The notes under the pieces are model-generated. The model worked only from the letters and a program-made list of their open reading frames with translations, made no database searches and was not told the DNA's origin. 14,221 bases of DNA from JAAYCI01 sp964370165 (GTDB taxonomy: Bacteria > Bacillota > Clostridia > Oscillospirales > Ruminococcaceae): the NCBI GenBank assembly GCA_964370165.1, contig CAYJIG010000055.1, positions 1 to 14,221 on the forward strand, in the 5' to 3' direction. Below, piece by piece: positions 7,221 to 14,214 of this stretch (position 1 is its first letter; each line of letters starts with the position of its first letter). Made by a program: the position numbers and the translations under genes.

Positions 7221-8570
7221 ATGGCAACACAGAACAAAAACGGTAAAGATAATATGCTATCGTGCAATTTTTGCGGAAAGTGGCAAGATGACGTGGAACG
7301 TATGATCATCGGCCCTGGTGTTAACATCTGCAACGAATGCATAGAGCTTTGTTACTCTTTGCTTGGAGACGACGACGGCCAGTATATGGACGAAAGTGGC
7401 GGAGCTGGCAGTGTAGCTAAACGCTCAAACATATCAAAAAAACGGCCACCGCTACGTAACGAAGTAAAAATTTTAACACCACAGGAAATAAAAGAAGGCC
7501 TTGACCAGTATGTAATTGGCCAAGACGTGGCAAAAACAGTGCTTGCGGTGTCGGTGTACAACCACTATAAGCGGATTTTGACACCACATTTGGACGACGT
7601 AGAACTACAAAAAAGCAATGTGTTGCTTTTGGGGCCGTCCGGTGTAGGTAAAACGTTGCTTGCACAAACATTGGCACAGATGCTAGGCGTGCCGTTTGCC
7701 ATTGCCGATGCCACCACACTTACAGAGGCGGGCTATGTGGGCGAAGACGTGGAAAACATTCTGCTAAAGCTTATTCAAGCGGCAGACTTTGATGTGGAAA
7801 AAGCCGAACGTGGCATAATTTACATCGATGAAGTGGACAAAATTACACGTAAGAGCGAAAATCCTTCCATCACTCGTGATGTTGGCGGTGAGGGTGTACA
7901 GCAGGCGCTGCTAAAGATACTCGAGGGCACTGTGGCAAACGTTCCGCCTCAAGGTGGACGCAAGCATCCTCAGCAGGAGTTTATCCAAATAGACACTAAA
8001 AACATATTGTTTGTTTGTGGCGGTGCGTTTGACGGTCTTGATAAGATAGTACAAAAGCGCACAGATACGTCGTCTTTGGGTTTTGGTTCTTCTCTGAAGG
8101 AAGACCCGAAGAAAACAAAGCATAAGCTTTTGTCAAAGGTGGAGTCGGACGATATTGTAAAGTTTGGCTTGATACCGGAGCTGGTGGGGCGTATACCTGT
8201 CATCACTGTGCTGGATGCCTTGGACGAAAAAGCGCTGGTACGTGTGCTGAAAGACCCAAAAAACAGCTTGTTGAAGCAATACAAGATGTTGTTCCGCTTG
8301 GATAACGTAGACCTTGAGTTTACCGATACCGCACTGACAGCGGTGGCAAAAAAAGCTATCGCAATGGGTAACGGTGCACGCAGTCTGCGCAGTATCATGG
8401 AAAAAACGCTGATGGACGTAATGTATACCATTCCAAGCGATCCCACCATCATTAAAGTAGTTATTAATGAAAAAGTGGTGAGGGATGGCACGAAACCGAA
8501 AATCGAGTTTGGCGCCGTTCGTAAACGGTATAAAAATAACGGTGGGAAACCACAGGCGTTAAGTGGCTAA
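7221..8570 (+). CDS. clpX: Clp protease ATP-binding subunit ClpX
   Basis: AAA+ unfoldase that recognises tagged substrates and threads them into ClpP. The 449-residue protein starts with the C4 zinc-binding domain (Cys15, Cys18, Cys37, Cys40). The ATPase has Walker A G-P-S-G-V-G-K-T at 138-145 and Walker B I-I-Y-I-D-E with Asp203/Glu204. The pore-1 loop is G-Y-V-G (171-174), the R-K-H loop is at 247-249, and the ClpP-docking loop L-G-F is at 286-288. The sensor-2 box G-A-R-S-L-R-S follows near the C-terminal domain. The docking loop shows it is a true ClpP partner. The SD AGGTGA (7212-7217) precedes the ATG. A MITE-like palindrome and a terminator follow the gene. Confidence 0.97.
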   Translation: MATQNKNGKDNMLSCNFCGKWQDDVERMIIGPGVNICNECIELCYSLLGDDDGQYMDESGGAGSVAKRSNISKKRPPLRNEVKILTPQEIKEGLDQYVIGQDVAKTVLAVSVYNHYKRILTPHLDDVELQKSNVLLLGPSGVGKTLLAQTLAQMLGVPFAIADATTLTEAGYVGEDVENILLKLIQAADFDVEKAERGIIYIDEVDKITRKSENPSITRDVGGEGVQQALLKILEGTVANVPPQGGRKHPQQEFIQIDTKNILFVCGGAFDGLDKIVQKRTDTSSLGFGSSLKEDPKKTKHKLLSKVESDDIVKFGLIPELVGRIPVITVLDALDEKALVRVLKDPKNSLLKQYKMLFRLDNVDLEFTDTALTAVAKKAIAMGNGARSLRSIMEKTLMDVMYTIPSDPTIIKVVINEKVVRDGTKPKIEFGAVRKRYKNNGGKPQALSG

Positions 8571-8584
8571 AAGTTAATATTAAA

Positions 8585-8743
8585 TAGTTGAACCATTTCA
8601 AAATTCGAACAAAGACGGCGTTTGTAAAATTTTGTATAGCAAGGCGGAGGATTGAGCAATAGTGATTCTATTGCGATTGACGAGAACGCAGTTAGACGGA
8701 ATTTTAACAGCCGGACTGTATGAATTTTGAAGTGGTTTAACTA
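8585..8743. mobile_element. MITE-like inverted-repeat element after clpX
   Basis: A 159-base non-coding element. Its ends, 8584-8606 and 8722-8744, are complementary over 23 bases with only two G-T wobbles. Inside are nested complements: CGGC (8616-8619) with GCCG (8710-8713), TAAAATT (8625-8631) with AATTTTA (8700-8706), GCGTT (8618-8622) with AACGC (8685-8689), and a perfect hairpin GCAATAG/CTATTGC (8656-8674). A TA lies at each end (8585-8586, 8742-8743), as for elements moved by IS630/Tc1-type transposases. TAAATAG also recurs directly at 8581-8587 and 8744-8750. There is no ORF. It could instead be a REP-like structured repeat. Copy number elsewhere in the genome cannot be judged here. 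Confidence 0.6.
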
Positions 8744-8744
8744 T

Positions 8745-8789
8745 AAATAGAGCAAGGGCTTTTTATAGGGTTCTTTGCTCTATTTTTTT
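8745..8789 (+). terminator. Rho-independent terminator of tig-clpP-clpX
   Basis: AAATAGAGCAA (8745-8755) pairs perfectly with TTGCTCTATTT (8775-8785), extended by G-T and G-C pairs inside, and ends in a seven-T run (8783-8789). It starts directly after the MITE-like element, so the element lies between clpX and its terminator. Confidence 0.88.
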
Positions 8790-8852
8790 ACGATGGTTTT
8801 TCACGATAATAAGGGCAATAAAAAATGTAAAATATGTTTTATTGAATCTTCC

Positions 8853-8881
8853 TTGAATTCTTCACATTTATTGTGTATAAT
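8853..8881 (+). promoter_or_regulatory. Sigma-A promoter of lon
   Basis: TTGAAT (8853-8858) and TATAAT (8876-8881) are separated by the ideal 17 bases. The start is expected near 8888, at the left edge of the CIRCE-like repeat, and leaves a leader of about 200 bases before lon. Confidence 0.78.
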
Positions 8882-8888
8882 AACCATA

Positions 8889-8915
8889 TTAGCAAACGTG
8901 TTAGAAGACTGCTAA
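8889..8915. promoter_or_regulatory. CIRCE-like operator (HrcA site) at the lon start site
   Basis: TTAGCAAAC (8889-8897), nine bases, GACTGCTAA (8907-8915). The known CIRCE element is TTAGCACTC-N9-GAGTGCTAA. The spacing is identical and 15 of 18 arm bases match, including both outer hexamers in full. It begins about seven bases after the -10, the usual place for a CIRCE site that blocks transcription. I infer heat-shock control of lon by HrcA. HrcA itself is not in the window. Confidence 0.62.
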
Positions 8916-8951
8916 TTCTTGAAAAACATATAAAATGTTAAATTTAATACG

Positions 8952-8970
8952 ATGAAATGATAAATTTCAT
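8952..8970 (+). other. AT-rich hairpin in the lon leader
   Basis: ATGAAAT (8952-8958) and ATTTCAT (8964-8970) form a perfect 7-base stem with a 5-base loop, followed by the T-rich TTTATTTTAA. It is weak thermally. It might act as a temperature-sensitive or attenuating element. A TATAAT at 8981-8986 lacks a good -35 (TGATAA at 8958). Confidence 0.3.
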
Positions 8971-9090
8971 TTTATTTTAATATAATATTCATATGTTTGC
9001 CAAGATGGTGAAATTACAATTACTTCTAAAATGAAGTTTTTCCTATTTTTGAGATTGCCTGTGAAAACCAAGGAAGAGAGGAGTTTTTTT

Positions 9091-11553
9091 ATGGCAGAGA
9101 AAGTAAAAGTGAAGTTGAAGTCCGGTGCGGATATTTTACGCTTACCGGTTATTGCGTTACGTGGACTGGTAGTTTTTCCCAGCAATGTTATCCATTTTGA
9201 AGTAGGTCGGGGGAAATCAATCGCCGCCATCGAATGGGCCATGACCAACGGAAACAATGTGTTTTTGGTGACGCAAAAAGATATTGATGTGGATAATCCC
9301 GGCATGAAAGACTTGCATAGTTTTGGTGTTGTGGCCGAGGTGAAACAGCTACTTCGTGTGTCCGACAACTTGGTAAATGTGATTGTAAAAGGACGCTATC
9401 GCGCCAAAATGTTGACATTAGACACCGAGGGTAAGTTTTTACAAGCGAATATCAAAAGCGCACCGGTGAAACCGCCACGTGCTGTGGACGCCGCAAAGGT
9501 AGAGGCGCTGCTACGTAGCATAAAGGAAACGTTCGAGCAGTATATTTCCATGAGCCCACGCTTGTCAAAAGATGTGATATACAACATATTAACAAATGAT
9601 AATGCGTTGTTTTTATCTGAATATTTACCGGCGAACCTTATGCTTAAATATACAGACAAGCAAGATATTTTAGCCATTCCATCTTTGCTGGAGCGTCTTG
9701 AAAAAATATTAGACTTGCTTCAAAAAGAAAACAAGATATTGTCTATTGAGCGAGACATACAAGAAAAAGTATCCACGCAAATGGACAAAAACCAGAGAGA
9801 CTACTACCTGCGAGAGCAAATGAGAGCTATTGCAGGGGAGCTTGACGAAAACGAAGATACACATTCAGAGGCTGAAAAGTATAACGAGAAGATTACGGCG
9901 TTGAAATTGGACGAGGTCAGCGAAGAAAAGCTGCTGAAAGAAGTTAGTCGTCTGATGCGCATGCAGGGCTCAAGCCAAGAAGCCGCGGTGATACGCACAT
10001 ATCTTGACACCTGTCTTGAACTACCGTGGAATGTGGAAACTGTTGACAGCCTGGATATAAACAAGGCAGAAAAACAACTTAATAAAGACCACTACGGCAT
10101 GAAAAAGGTAAAAGAGCGCATTTTGGAACTTTTAAGCGTGCGCAAGCTTTCACCGAATGTAAAAAGCCAGATAATTTGCTTGTATGGACCTCCGGGTGTT
10201 GGTAAAACTTCGGTGGCAAACTCCATCGCAAAGGCATTGGGCAGAAAATACGCCAGGATGAGCCTTGGCGGTGTGCGTGACGAGGCAGAGATTCGTGGTC
10301 ACCGCAGGACATATATCGGCGCGATGCCCGGCAAGATAATCTCGGCCATTCAGTCGGCGAAAAGCCGTAACCCATTATTGCTACTTGATGAAATAGACAA
10401 GCTGGCAAGTGATTTTAGAGGCGACCCGGCCGCGGCGCTTTTGGAGGCGCTGGACCCTGAGCAAAACAAAACCTTTAAAGATCACTATCTCGATATACCA
10501 TTTGATTTAAGCGATGTGCTGTTTATCACCACGGCGAATGATTTGAGCAGCATTCCACGCCCACTGCTTGACCGCATGGATATCATTGAGCTTTCCAGCT
10601 ATACAGATGTGGAAAAATTCAACATTGCTAAAAAGCATCTTATTCCAAAACAGCTGGAGAAAAACGGGCTGAAAGGCCGCGTAAAAATCACTGACGCTGC
10701 CTTGAATATGTTGATTGAAAGCTATACGCGTGAGTCCGGCGTGCGTAACTTAGAGCGTGTTATCACCGAAGTGTTGCGAAAATGCGCAAAAAACATCGCC
10801 TCGGGTAAAGAAGAAAAAATCAGTGTTGGAAGCCAGAACCTTGAAAAACTACTCGGCCCAAAACGCATGAAACCTTCATTTTACAACAAGGCAAATGCCG
10901 TGGGTATTGCAAACGGTTTGGCATGGACCAGCGTCGGCGGTGAGATTTTACCCATAGAAATCCAGGTGATTGAAAACGGAAACGGCAAGCTGGAACTTAC
11001 AGGATGCCTGGGTGACGTGATGAAGGAAAGTGCACGTCTTGCAATCACTTACGCACGTGTAAACCACAAAGAATTTGGCATAGATCCAAAAATGTTCAAA
11101 GAAGTGGATATTCACATCCATGCACCTGAAGGTGCAGTGCCAAAAGACGGGCCGTCGGCAGGCATCACTCTAGCCACGGCGCTGGTGTCTATTTTATCAA
11201 ACCGTCCGGTGCGCAGCGACGTCGCCATGACAGGCGAAATCACACTGCATGGTAATGTGTTACCCATCGGTGGGCTGAAAGAAAAAAGTATGGCGGCATA
11301 CAGAGAAGGCATGAAGCAGGTGCTGATTCCAAAGGCAAATGTGGCTGATTTGTATCATGTGGATAGCGAAGTGAAAAAACATGTTGAGTTTATCCCGGTG
11401 TCAGACTTAAAAGAAGCGTTTGCCGTATCTATTGTGAAAGACGAAAAACCTATAAGGCGACGCAGGAAAAAACCACAAACAGATGCTGAAGATAAATTAT
11501 CTGCACCACCACCTGTAAAACCCAAAACTGTCAGCTCTGACATACAACAATAA
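9091..11553 (+). CDS. lon: ATP-dependent protease Lon (LonA type)
   Basis: Homohexameric AAA+ serine protease that degrades misfolded and regulatory proteins in the cytosol. The 820-residue protein has the N-terminal substrate-binding domain (from L-R-L-P-V-I-A-L-R-G-L-V-V-F-P). The ATPase has Walker A G-P-P-G-V-G-K-T at 366-373 and Walker B Asp433/Glu434 in L-L-D-E-I-D-K. The protease domain has the Ser-Lys dyad: Ser689 in P-K-D-G-P-S-A-G and Lys732 in G-G-L-K-E-K, 43 residues apart as in E. coli Lon. After the protease domain is an Arg/Lys/Pro-rich tail of about 30 residues. The frame also opens at ATG 9031, but only the ATG at 9091 has an SD (AGAGGAG, 9077-9083). It is a single-gene unit between its own promoter and terminator. 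In B. subtilis lonB lies between clpX and lonA. Here it does not. Confidence 0.97.
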   Translation: MAEKVKVKLKSGADILRLPVIALRGLVVFPSNVIHFEVGRGKSIAAIEWAMTNGNNVFLVTQKDIDVDNPGMKDLHSFGVVAEVKQLLRVSDNLVNVIVKGRYRAKMLTLDTEGKFLQANIKSAPVKPPRAVDAAKVEALLRSIKETFEQYISMSPRLSKDVIYNILTNDNALFLSEYLPANLMLKYTDKQDILAIPSLLERLEKILDLLQKENKILSIERDIQEKVSTQMDKNQRDYYLREQMRAIAGELDENEDTHSEAEKYNEKITALKLDEVSEEKLLKEVSRLMRMQGSSQEAAVIRTYLDTCLELPWNVETVDSLDINKAEKQLNKDHYGMKKVKERILELLSVRKLSPNVKSQIICLYGPPGVGKTSVANSIAKALGRKYARMSLGGVRDEAEIRGHRRTYIGAMPGKIISAIQSAKSRNPLLLLDEIDKLASDFRGDPAAALLEALDPEQNKTFKDHYLDIPFDLSDVLFITTANDLSSIPRPLLDRMDIIELSSYTDVEKFNIAKKHLIPKQLEKNGLKGRVKITDAALNMLIESYTRESGVRNLERVITEVLRKCAKNIASGKEEKISVGSQNLEKLLGPKRMKPSFYNKANAVGIANGLAWTSVGGEILPIEIQVIENGNGKLELTGCLGDVMKESARLAITYARVNHKEFGIDPKMFKEVDIHIHAPEGAVPKDGPSAGITLATALVSILSNRPVRSDVAMTGEITLHGNVLPIGGLKEKSMAAYREGMKQVLIPKANVADLYHVDSEVKKHVEFIPVSDLKEAFAVSIVKDEKPIRRRRKKPQTDAEDKLSAPPPVKPKTVSSDIQQ

Positions 11554-11559
11554 TTTTTG

Positions 11560-11598
11560 GTGCCTACCTGTCTTCACTTTGGAGGGTAGGCGCTTTTT
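11560..11598 (+). terminator. Rho-independent terminator of lon
   Basis: GTGCCTACC (11560-11568) pairs with GGTAGGCGC (11585-11593), a GC-rich 9-base stem with one G-T pair, and TTTTT (11594-11598) follows. It lies six bases after the lon stop. Confidence 0.92.
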
Positions 11599-11633
11599 AT
11601 ATTGATTCGGTAGCCAACCCGATGTAAACACAA

Positions 11634-11663
11634 GTGGCATATACGTCTTTTTTATGGTATAGT
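11634..11663 (+). promoter_or_regulatory. Extended -10 promoter of engB
   Basis: TATAGT (11658-11663) is preceded by TGG (11655-11657), an extended -10. GTGGCA (11634-11639) gives four of six -35 matches at 18-base spacing. It lies after the lon terminator and about 33 bases before the engB ATG. Confidence 0.65.
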
Positions 11664-11696
11664 GAAAGAAACATTTTATTGTTACAGGGAGAAAAA

Positions 11697-12380
11697 ATGA
11701 AACAAGCACTCAACTTTCAAACGGCAGAATTTACTGCTGCATATGGTTTTTCAAAACAATTACCAAAAAAAGATTGTCCCGAGTTTGTGTTTGCCGGACG
11801 ATCAAACGTGGGAAAATCTTCGCTGATAAATAAACTGTGTAATCGCAAGAAACTTGCCAGAGTATCTTCCACACCGGGCAAAACCGCCACCATAAACTTT
11901 TATAAGGCGGGTGAGGTGTACTTGGTAGACTTGCCGGGATACGGCTACGCCAAAACGTCACAGTCCGAGCGCAGACGCTGGGACGAGCTGATTAACGGAT
12001 ACTTTGAGCAGAACCGTGACATTAAAATGCTTTTACAGCTTTTAGATAGCCGTCACGCACCCAGTAAAGATGACATAGGCATGATGGAATATCTAAAGCA
12101 TTACGATGTGCCGTTTGTGGCAGTGTTGACAAAGTCAGACAAAAACAAGCCCTCACAACACAAAAGAATAGTAGATGAATTCACAGAGTGGCTTGCGCCG
12201 TATGGATGCAGGGAGATTATCTTGACCAGCGCCGAAAAAGGCACCGGGATAGAAACATTGCAATCGCTACTACAAAATGAAGCCGAAAACAGCATACTGG
12301 AAATGGAAGCAGCAAAAGCAGAAGAAGCATCACAAACAGAAGAACCTACAGAAACGGACGTGGAAAACCTTGGCATATGA
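11697..12380 (+). CDS. engB: Ribosome biogenesis GTPase EngB/YsxC
   Basis: TrmE-Era-EngA-YihA-type GTPase that acts in 50S subunit assembly and is essential in many bacteria. The 227-residue protein has G1 G-R-S-N-V-G-K-S-S (34-42), G2 S-T-P-G-K-T (58-63), G3 D-L-P-G-Y-G (78-83), G4 T-K-S-D (145-148) and the S-A-E-K-G-T-G box near G5. The last 34 residues or so are Glu/Ala/Thr-rich and acidic, beyond the usual end of the family (about 195-200 residues). The frame runs back to an ATG at 11634, inside the promoter. The ATG at 11697, with AGGGAG (11686-11691), is preferred. The order lon-engB is typical of Firmicutes. Its end overlaps the next gene by 11 bases. Confidence 0.95.
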   Translation: MKQALNFQTAEFTAAYGFSKQLPKKDCPEFVFAGRSNVGKSSLINKLCNRKKLARVSSTPGKTATINFYKAGEVYLVDLPGYGYAKTSQSERRRWDELINGYFEQNRDIKMLLQLLDSRHAPSKDDIGMMEYLKHYDVPFVAVLTKSDKNKPSQHKRIVDEFTEWLAPYGCREIILTSAEKGTGIETLQSLLQNEAENSILEMEAAKAEEASQTEEPTETDVENLGI

Positions 12381-13098
12381 GTCTTTTGCATACGCTTATG
12401 ATACGCTGAATGAGGATGCCGACTATGACACCCTTTTTTCTCACCTGCATTCACTTCTTGAAAATCATGATATTACAAGTGGTATTGTGGCAGATTTAGG
12501 ATGCGGTACAGGCGAGGTGAGCGTGAGACTGGCAAAGGCTGGGTATGATGTGATTTCCGTGGATGCCTCGTGCGATATGTTGCAGGTACTTCGTGAAAAA
12601 TCAGAAAAAGAAAACGTCGATATATTGCTTCTTTGTCAAGATATAGCAAAGCTTGACTTGTACGGGACAATAAACGCGGCGGTATCTACATTCGACACGT
12701 TCAGTCACCTGACGAAAGAACAGGTCGAAAACAGCATAGAAAAAGTAGCGTTGTTCATGGAAAGTGGCGGTGTATTCATTTTTGATGTGAACACAGAATA
12801 TAAACACAAAGAGATTTTGAGCGATAATGTGTTTGAAATACAGACAAAAGATGGGTATACTTGCATTTGGGAAAACACATATCATAAAGAAGATGGCCGT
12901 GTGGAAATAGAGCTTTCAATAGAAGATGAAGACGGTAGCTTTGTGGAAAAAATCACAGAATACCATCACGCACCGACGTTTTTGGAAAACGTCCTTTTAC
13001 AAAATGACTTTCACGCAATAAACGTGGTGGACGGCGAGAGTTTTGCGCCGATAAAACACGACACACAGCGTTTTTTGTTTTCGGCAGTGAAAAAATAG
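12370..13098 (+). CDS. Class I SAM-dependent methyltransferase, substrate unknown
   Basis: A 242-residue Rossmann-fold methyltransferase. Motif I is D-L-G-C-G-T-G (42-48), and the acidic residue closing strand 2 is Asp65 in S-V-D-A-S. The F-D-T-F-S-H-L and F-I-F-D-V-N-T blocks match motifs of the cytosolic small-molecule/tRNA-type methyltransferases common in Firmicutes. The target cannot be told from sequence. The frame is open from ATG 12277, but that 31-residue extension is a Lys/Gln-rich out-of-frame reading of the engB tail and lacks an SD. Homologues of this type normally begin near Y-x-x-F-A-Y-x-Y-D, which favours the TTG at 12370. The SD there is weak, so translation probably depends on coupling to engB, which ends at 12380. 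Confidence 0.85.
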   Translation: MAYESFAYAYDTLNEDADYDTLFSHLHSLLENHDITSGIVADLGCGTGEVSVRLAKAGYDVISVDASCDMLQVLREKSEKENVDILLLCQDIAKLDLYGTINAAVSTFDTFSHLTKEQVENSIEKVALFMESGGVFIFDVNTEYKHKEILSDNVFEIQTKDGYTCIWENTYHKEDGRVEIELSIEDEDGSFVEKITEYHHAPTFLENVLLQNDFHAINVVDGESFAPIKHDTQRFLFSAVKK

Positions 13099-13170
13099 CG
13101 TACGGAATAAAATACCTGTTTGCAGAAATTTATAACAGTAAAAAGTAAGATATAAAAAGGAAAACAGTAC

Positions 13171-14055
13171 ATGAAAAACAATATGGTACGTGCCATTTCG
13201 GAAAATGGCGGCATAGTGATTTGTGCGATAGACTCTACTGAAATTGTACGTGAGATGGAGCGCATACATAAAACAAGCGCGGTGGTTAGCGCAGCATTGG
13301 GCAGAATGCTGACAGCGGCGTCCCTGATGGGTAGCTGGATGAAAAACCCACAAGATAACTTGACGTTACGCATGGCCGGCGGTGGTCCGGCAGGCGTGAT
13401 TTTAGCCATATCAGACGGTGACAGCAACGTGCGTGGATACGCCTCGTACTCCGGTATAGAGCTACCACTGAAGGCAAACGGCAAGCTGGACGTGGGCGCT
13501 GCCGTAGGCACAAACGGTACGTTGTCAGTGATGAAAGATTTGGGGCTGAAAGAGCCGTATATCGGGCAGGTGCCTATTGTAAGCGGTGAAATTGCCGAGG
13601 ATGTGACTGCGTATTACGCCGCAAGCGAGCAAACGCCCACGGTATGTGCGCTGGGTGTTTTGGTGAACACTGACTTAAGCATACAGTGTGCCGGCGGGTA
13701 TTTATTACAGTTGCTTCCGGGCGCTACCGAAAAGGAAATTGCGCAAATAGAGGCTAATATTAAAAATTTACCTCAAGTGACAGAGTTACTCAGTCAAGGT
13801 GGCTCGCCTTATGACATGGTAAACACGGCCTTAAAAGGGTTTGCACCTCAAATTCTTGAAGAAAAAACTGCAGAGTATCAGTGTAAATGCAGTCGTGAAA
13901 AAACCGAGGATATATTGGTGGGCATCGGAAAAGAAGAGCTTTCAAAGATGCAAAAAGAGGATAATAACGCAAAAGTAGAGTGTCATTTTTGTAATAAGAC
14001 ATATGTTTTCAATTTGGAAGAACTTATAGACGATAATTTTGTTGAAACTCCTTGA
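13171..14055 (+). CDS. hslO: Redox-regulated chaperone Hsp33
   Basis: Holdase chaperone switched on by oxidative unfolding. When reduced it binds zinc through four cysteines; oxidation forms disulfides, releases zinc and exposes the substrate-binding surface. The 294-residue protein has the N-terminal core (about 1-185), a helical linker, and the C-terminal redox switch Cys238-x-Cys240 ... Cys271-x-x-Cys274, all four present, so the switch should work. The ATG has a modest SD (AGGA, 13158-13161) at nine bases. The 72-base gap after the methyltransferase shows no convincing promoter or terminator, so co-transcription with engB is likely. Confidence 0.96.
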   Translation: MKNNMVRAISENGGIVICAIDSTEIVREMERIHKTSAVVSAALGRMLTAASLMGSWMKNPQDNLTLRMAGGGPAGVILAISDGDSNVRGYASYSGIELPLKANGKLDVGAAVGTNGTLSVMKDLGLKEPYIGQVPIVSGEIAEDVTAYYAASEQTPTVCALGVLVNTDLSIQCAGGYLLQLLPGATEKEIAQIEANIKNLPQVTELLSQGGSPYDMVNTALKGFAPQILEEKTAEYQCKCSREKTEDILVGIGKEELSKMQKEDNNAKVECHFCNKTYVFNLEELIDDNFVETP

Positions 14056-14080
14056 TTTTATGGGAAATACATGATACAAT
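14052..14080 (+). promoter_or_regulatory. Strong promoter of the gene leaving the window
   Basis: TTGATT (14052-14057) and TACAAT (14075-14080) are 17 bases apart, and TGA (14072-14074) gives an extended -10. The -35 overlaps the hslO stop codon. The start is expected near 14087. Confidence 0.75.
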
Positions 14081-14086
14081 ATATCG

Positions 14087-14214
14087 GCTGGTGCATATAT
14101 GCGCCATAAATCCACACGCATTGTTTTGCGCCCCGTGTGTCCTTTGCCATAGGATGGGGAGGCATTAAAGATGATGCGGAGGAAAACAAACTAAAATATT
14201 TGGAGGTACTATTT
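14087..14214 (+). promoter_or_regulatory. Structured 5' leader, possibly of a ribosomal protein gene
   Basis: About 128 bases between the promoter and the next ATG, much more GC-rich than other gaps here. Visible stems are GGTGCA/TGCGCC with a TATA loop (14090-14105), CACA/TGTG plus CGCA/TGCG with a C-rich bulge (14113-14139), CCAT/ATGG (14147-14157) and GCAT/ATGC (14162-14177). It ends in GGAGGT (14202-14207). A strong promoter, a folded leader and a strong SD are usual for autoregulated ribosomal protein operons. I cannot match it to a named leader family from memory. Confidence 0.45.

Noticed and set aside
7970..8491. Long antisense ORFs opposite clpX and other genes, up to 173 codons
   Set aside because: They are mirror frames of well-supported genes with low-complexity, non-domain translations and no SD or promoter.
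9031..9090. 20-residue N-terminal extension of Lon from ATG 9031
   Set aside because: No SD precedes 9031, while ATG 9091 has AGAGGAG at seven bases and gives a normal Lon N-terminus.
11634..11696. 21-residue extension of EngB from ATG 11634
   Set aside because: It covers the promoter region and lacks an SD. The ATG at 11697 has AGGGAG.
12277..12369. 31-residue N-terminal extension of the methyltransferase
   Set aside because: It is a Lys/Gln-rich shifted reading of the engB acidic tail, with no SD and unlike the family N-terminus.
14099..14152. 17-codon ORF in the final leader, as a leader peptide
   Set aside because: There is no SD and its ATG lies in the first hairpin. No run of regulatory codons is present.
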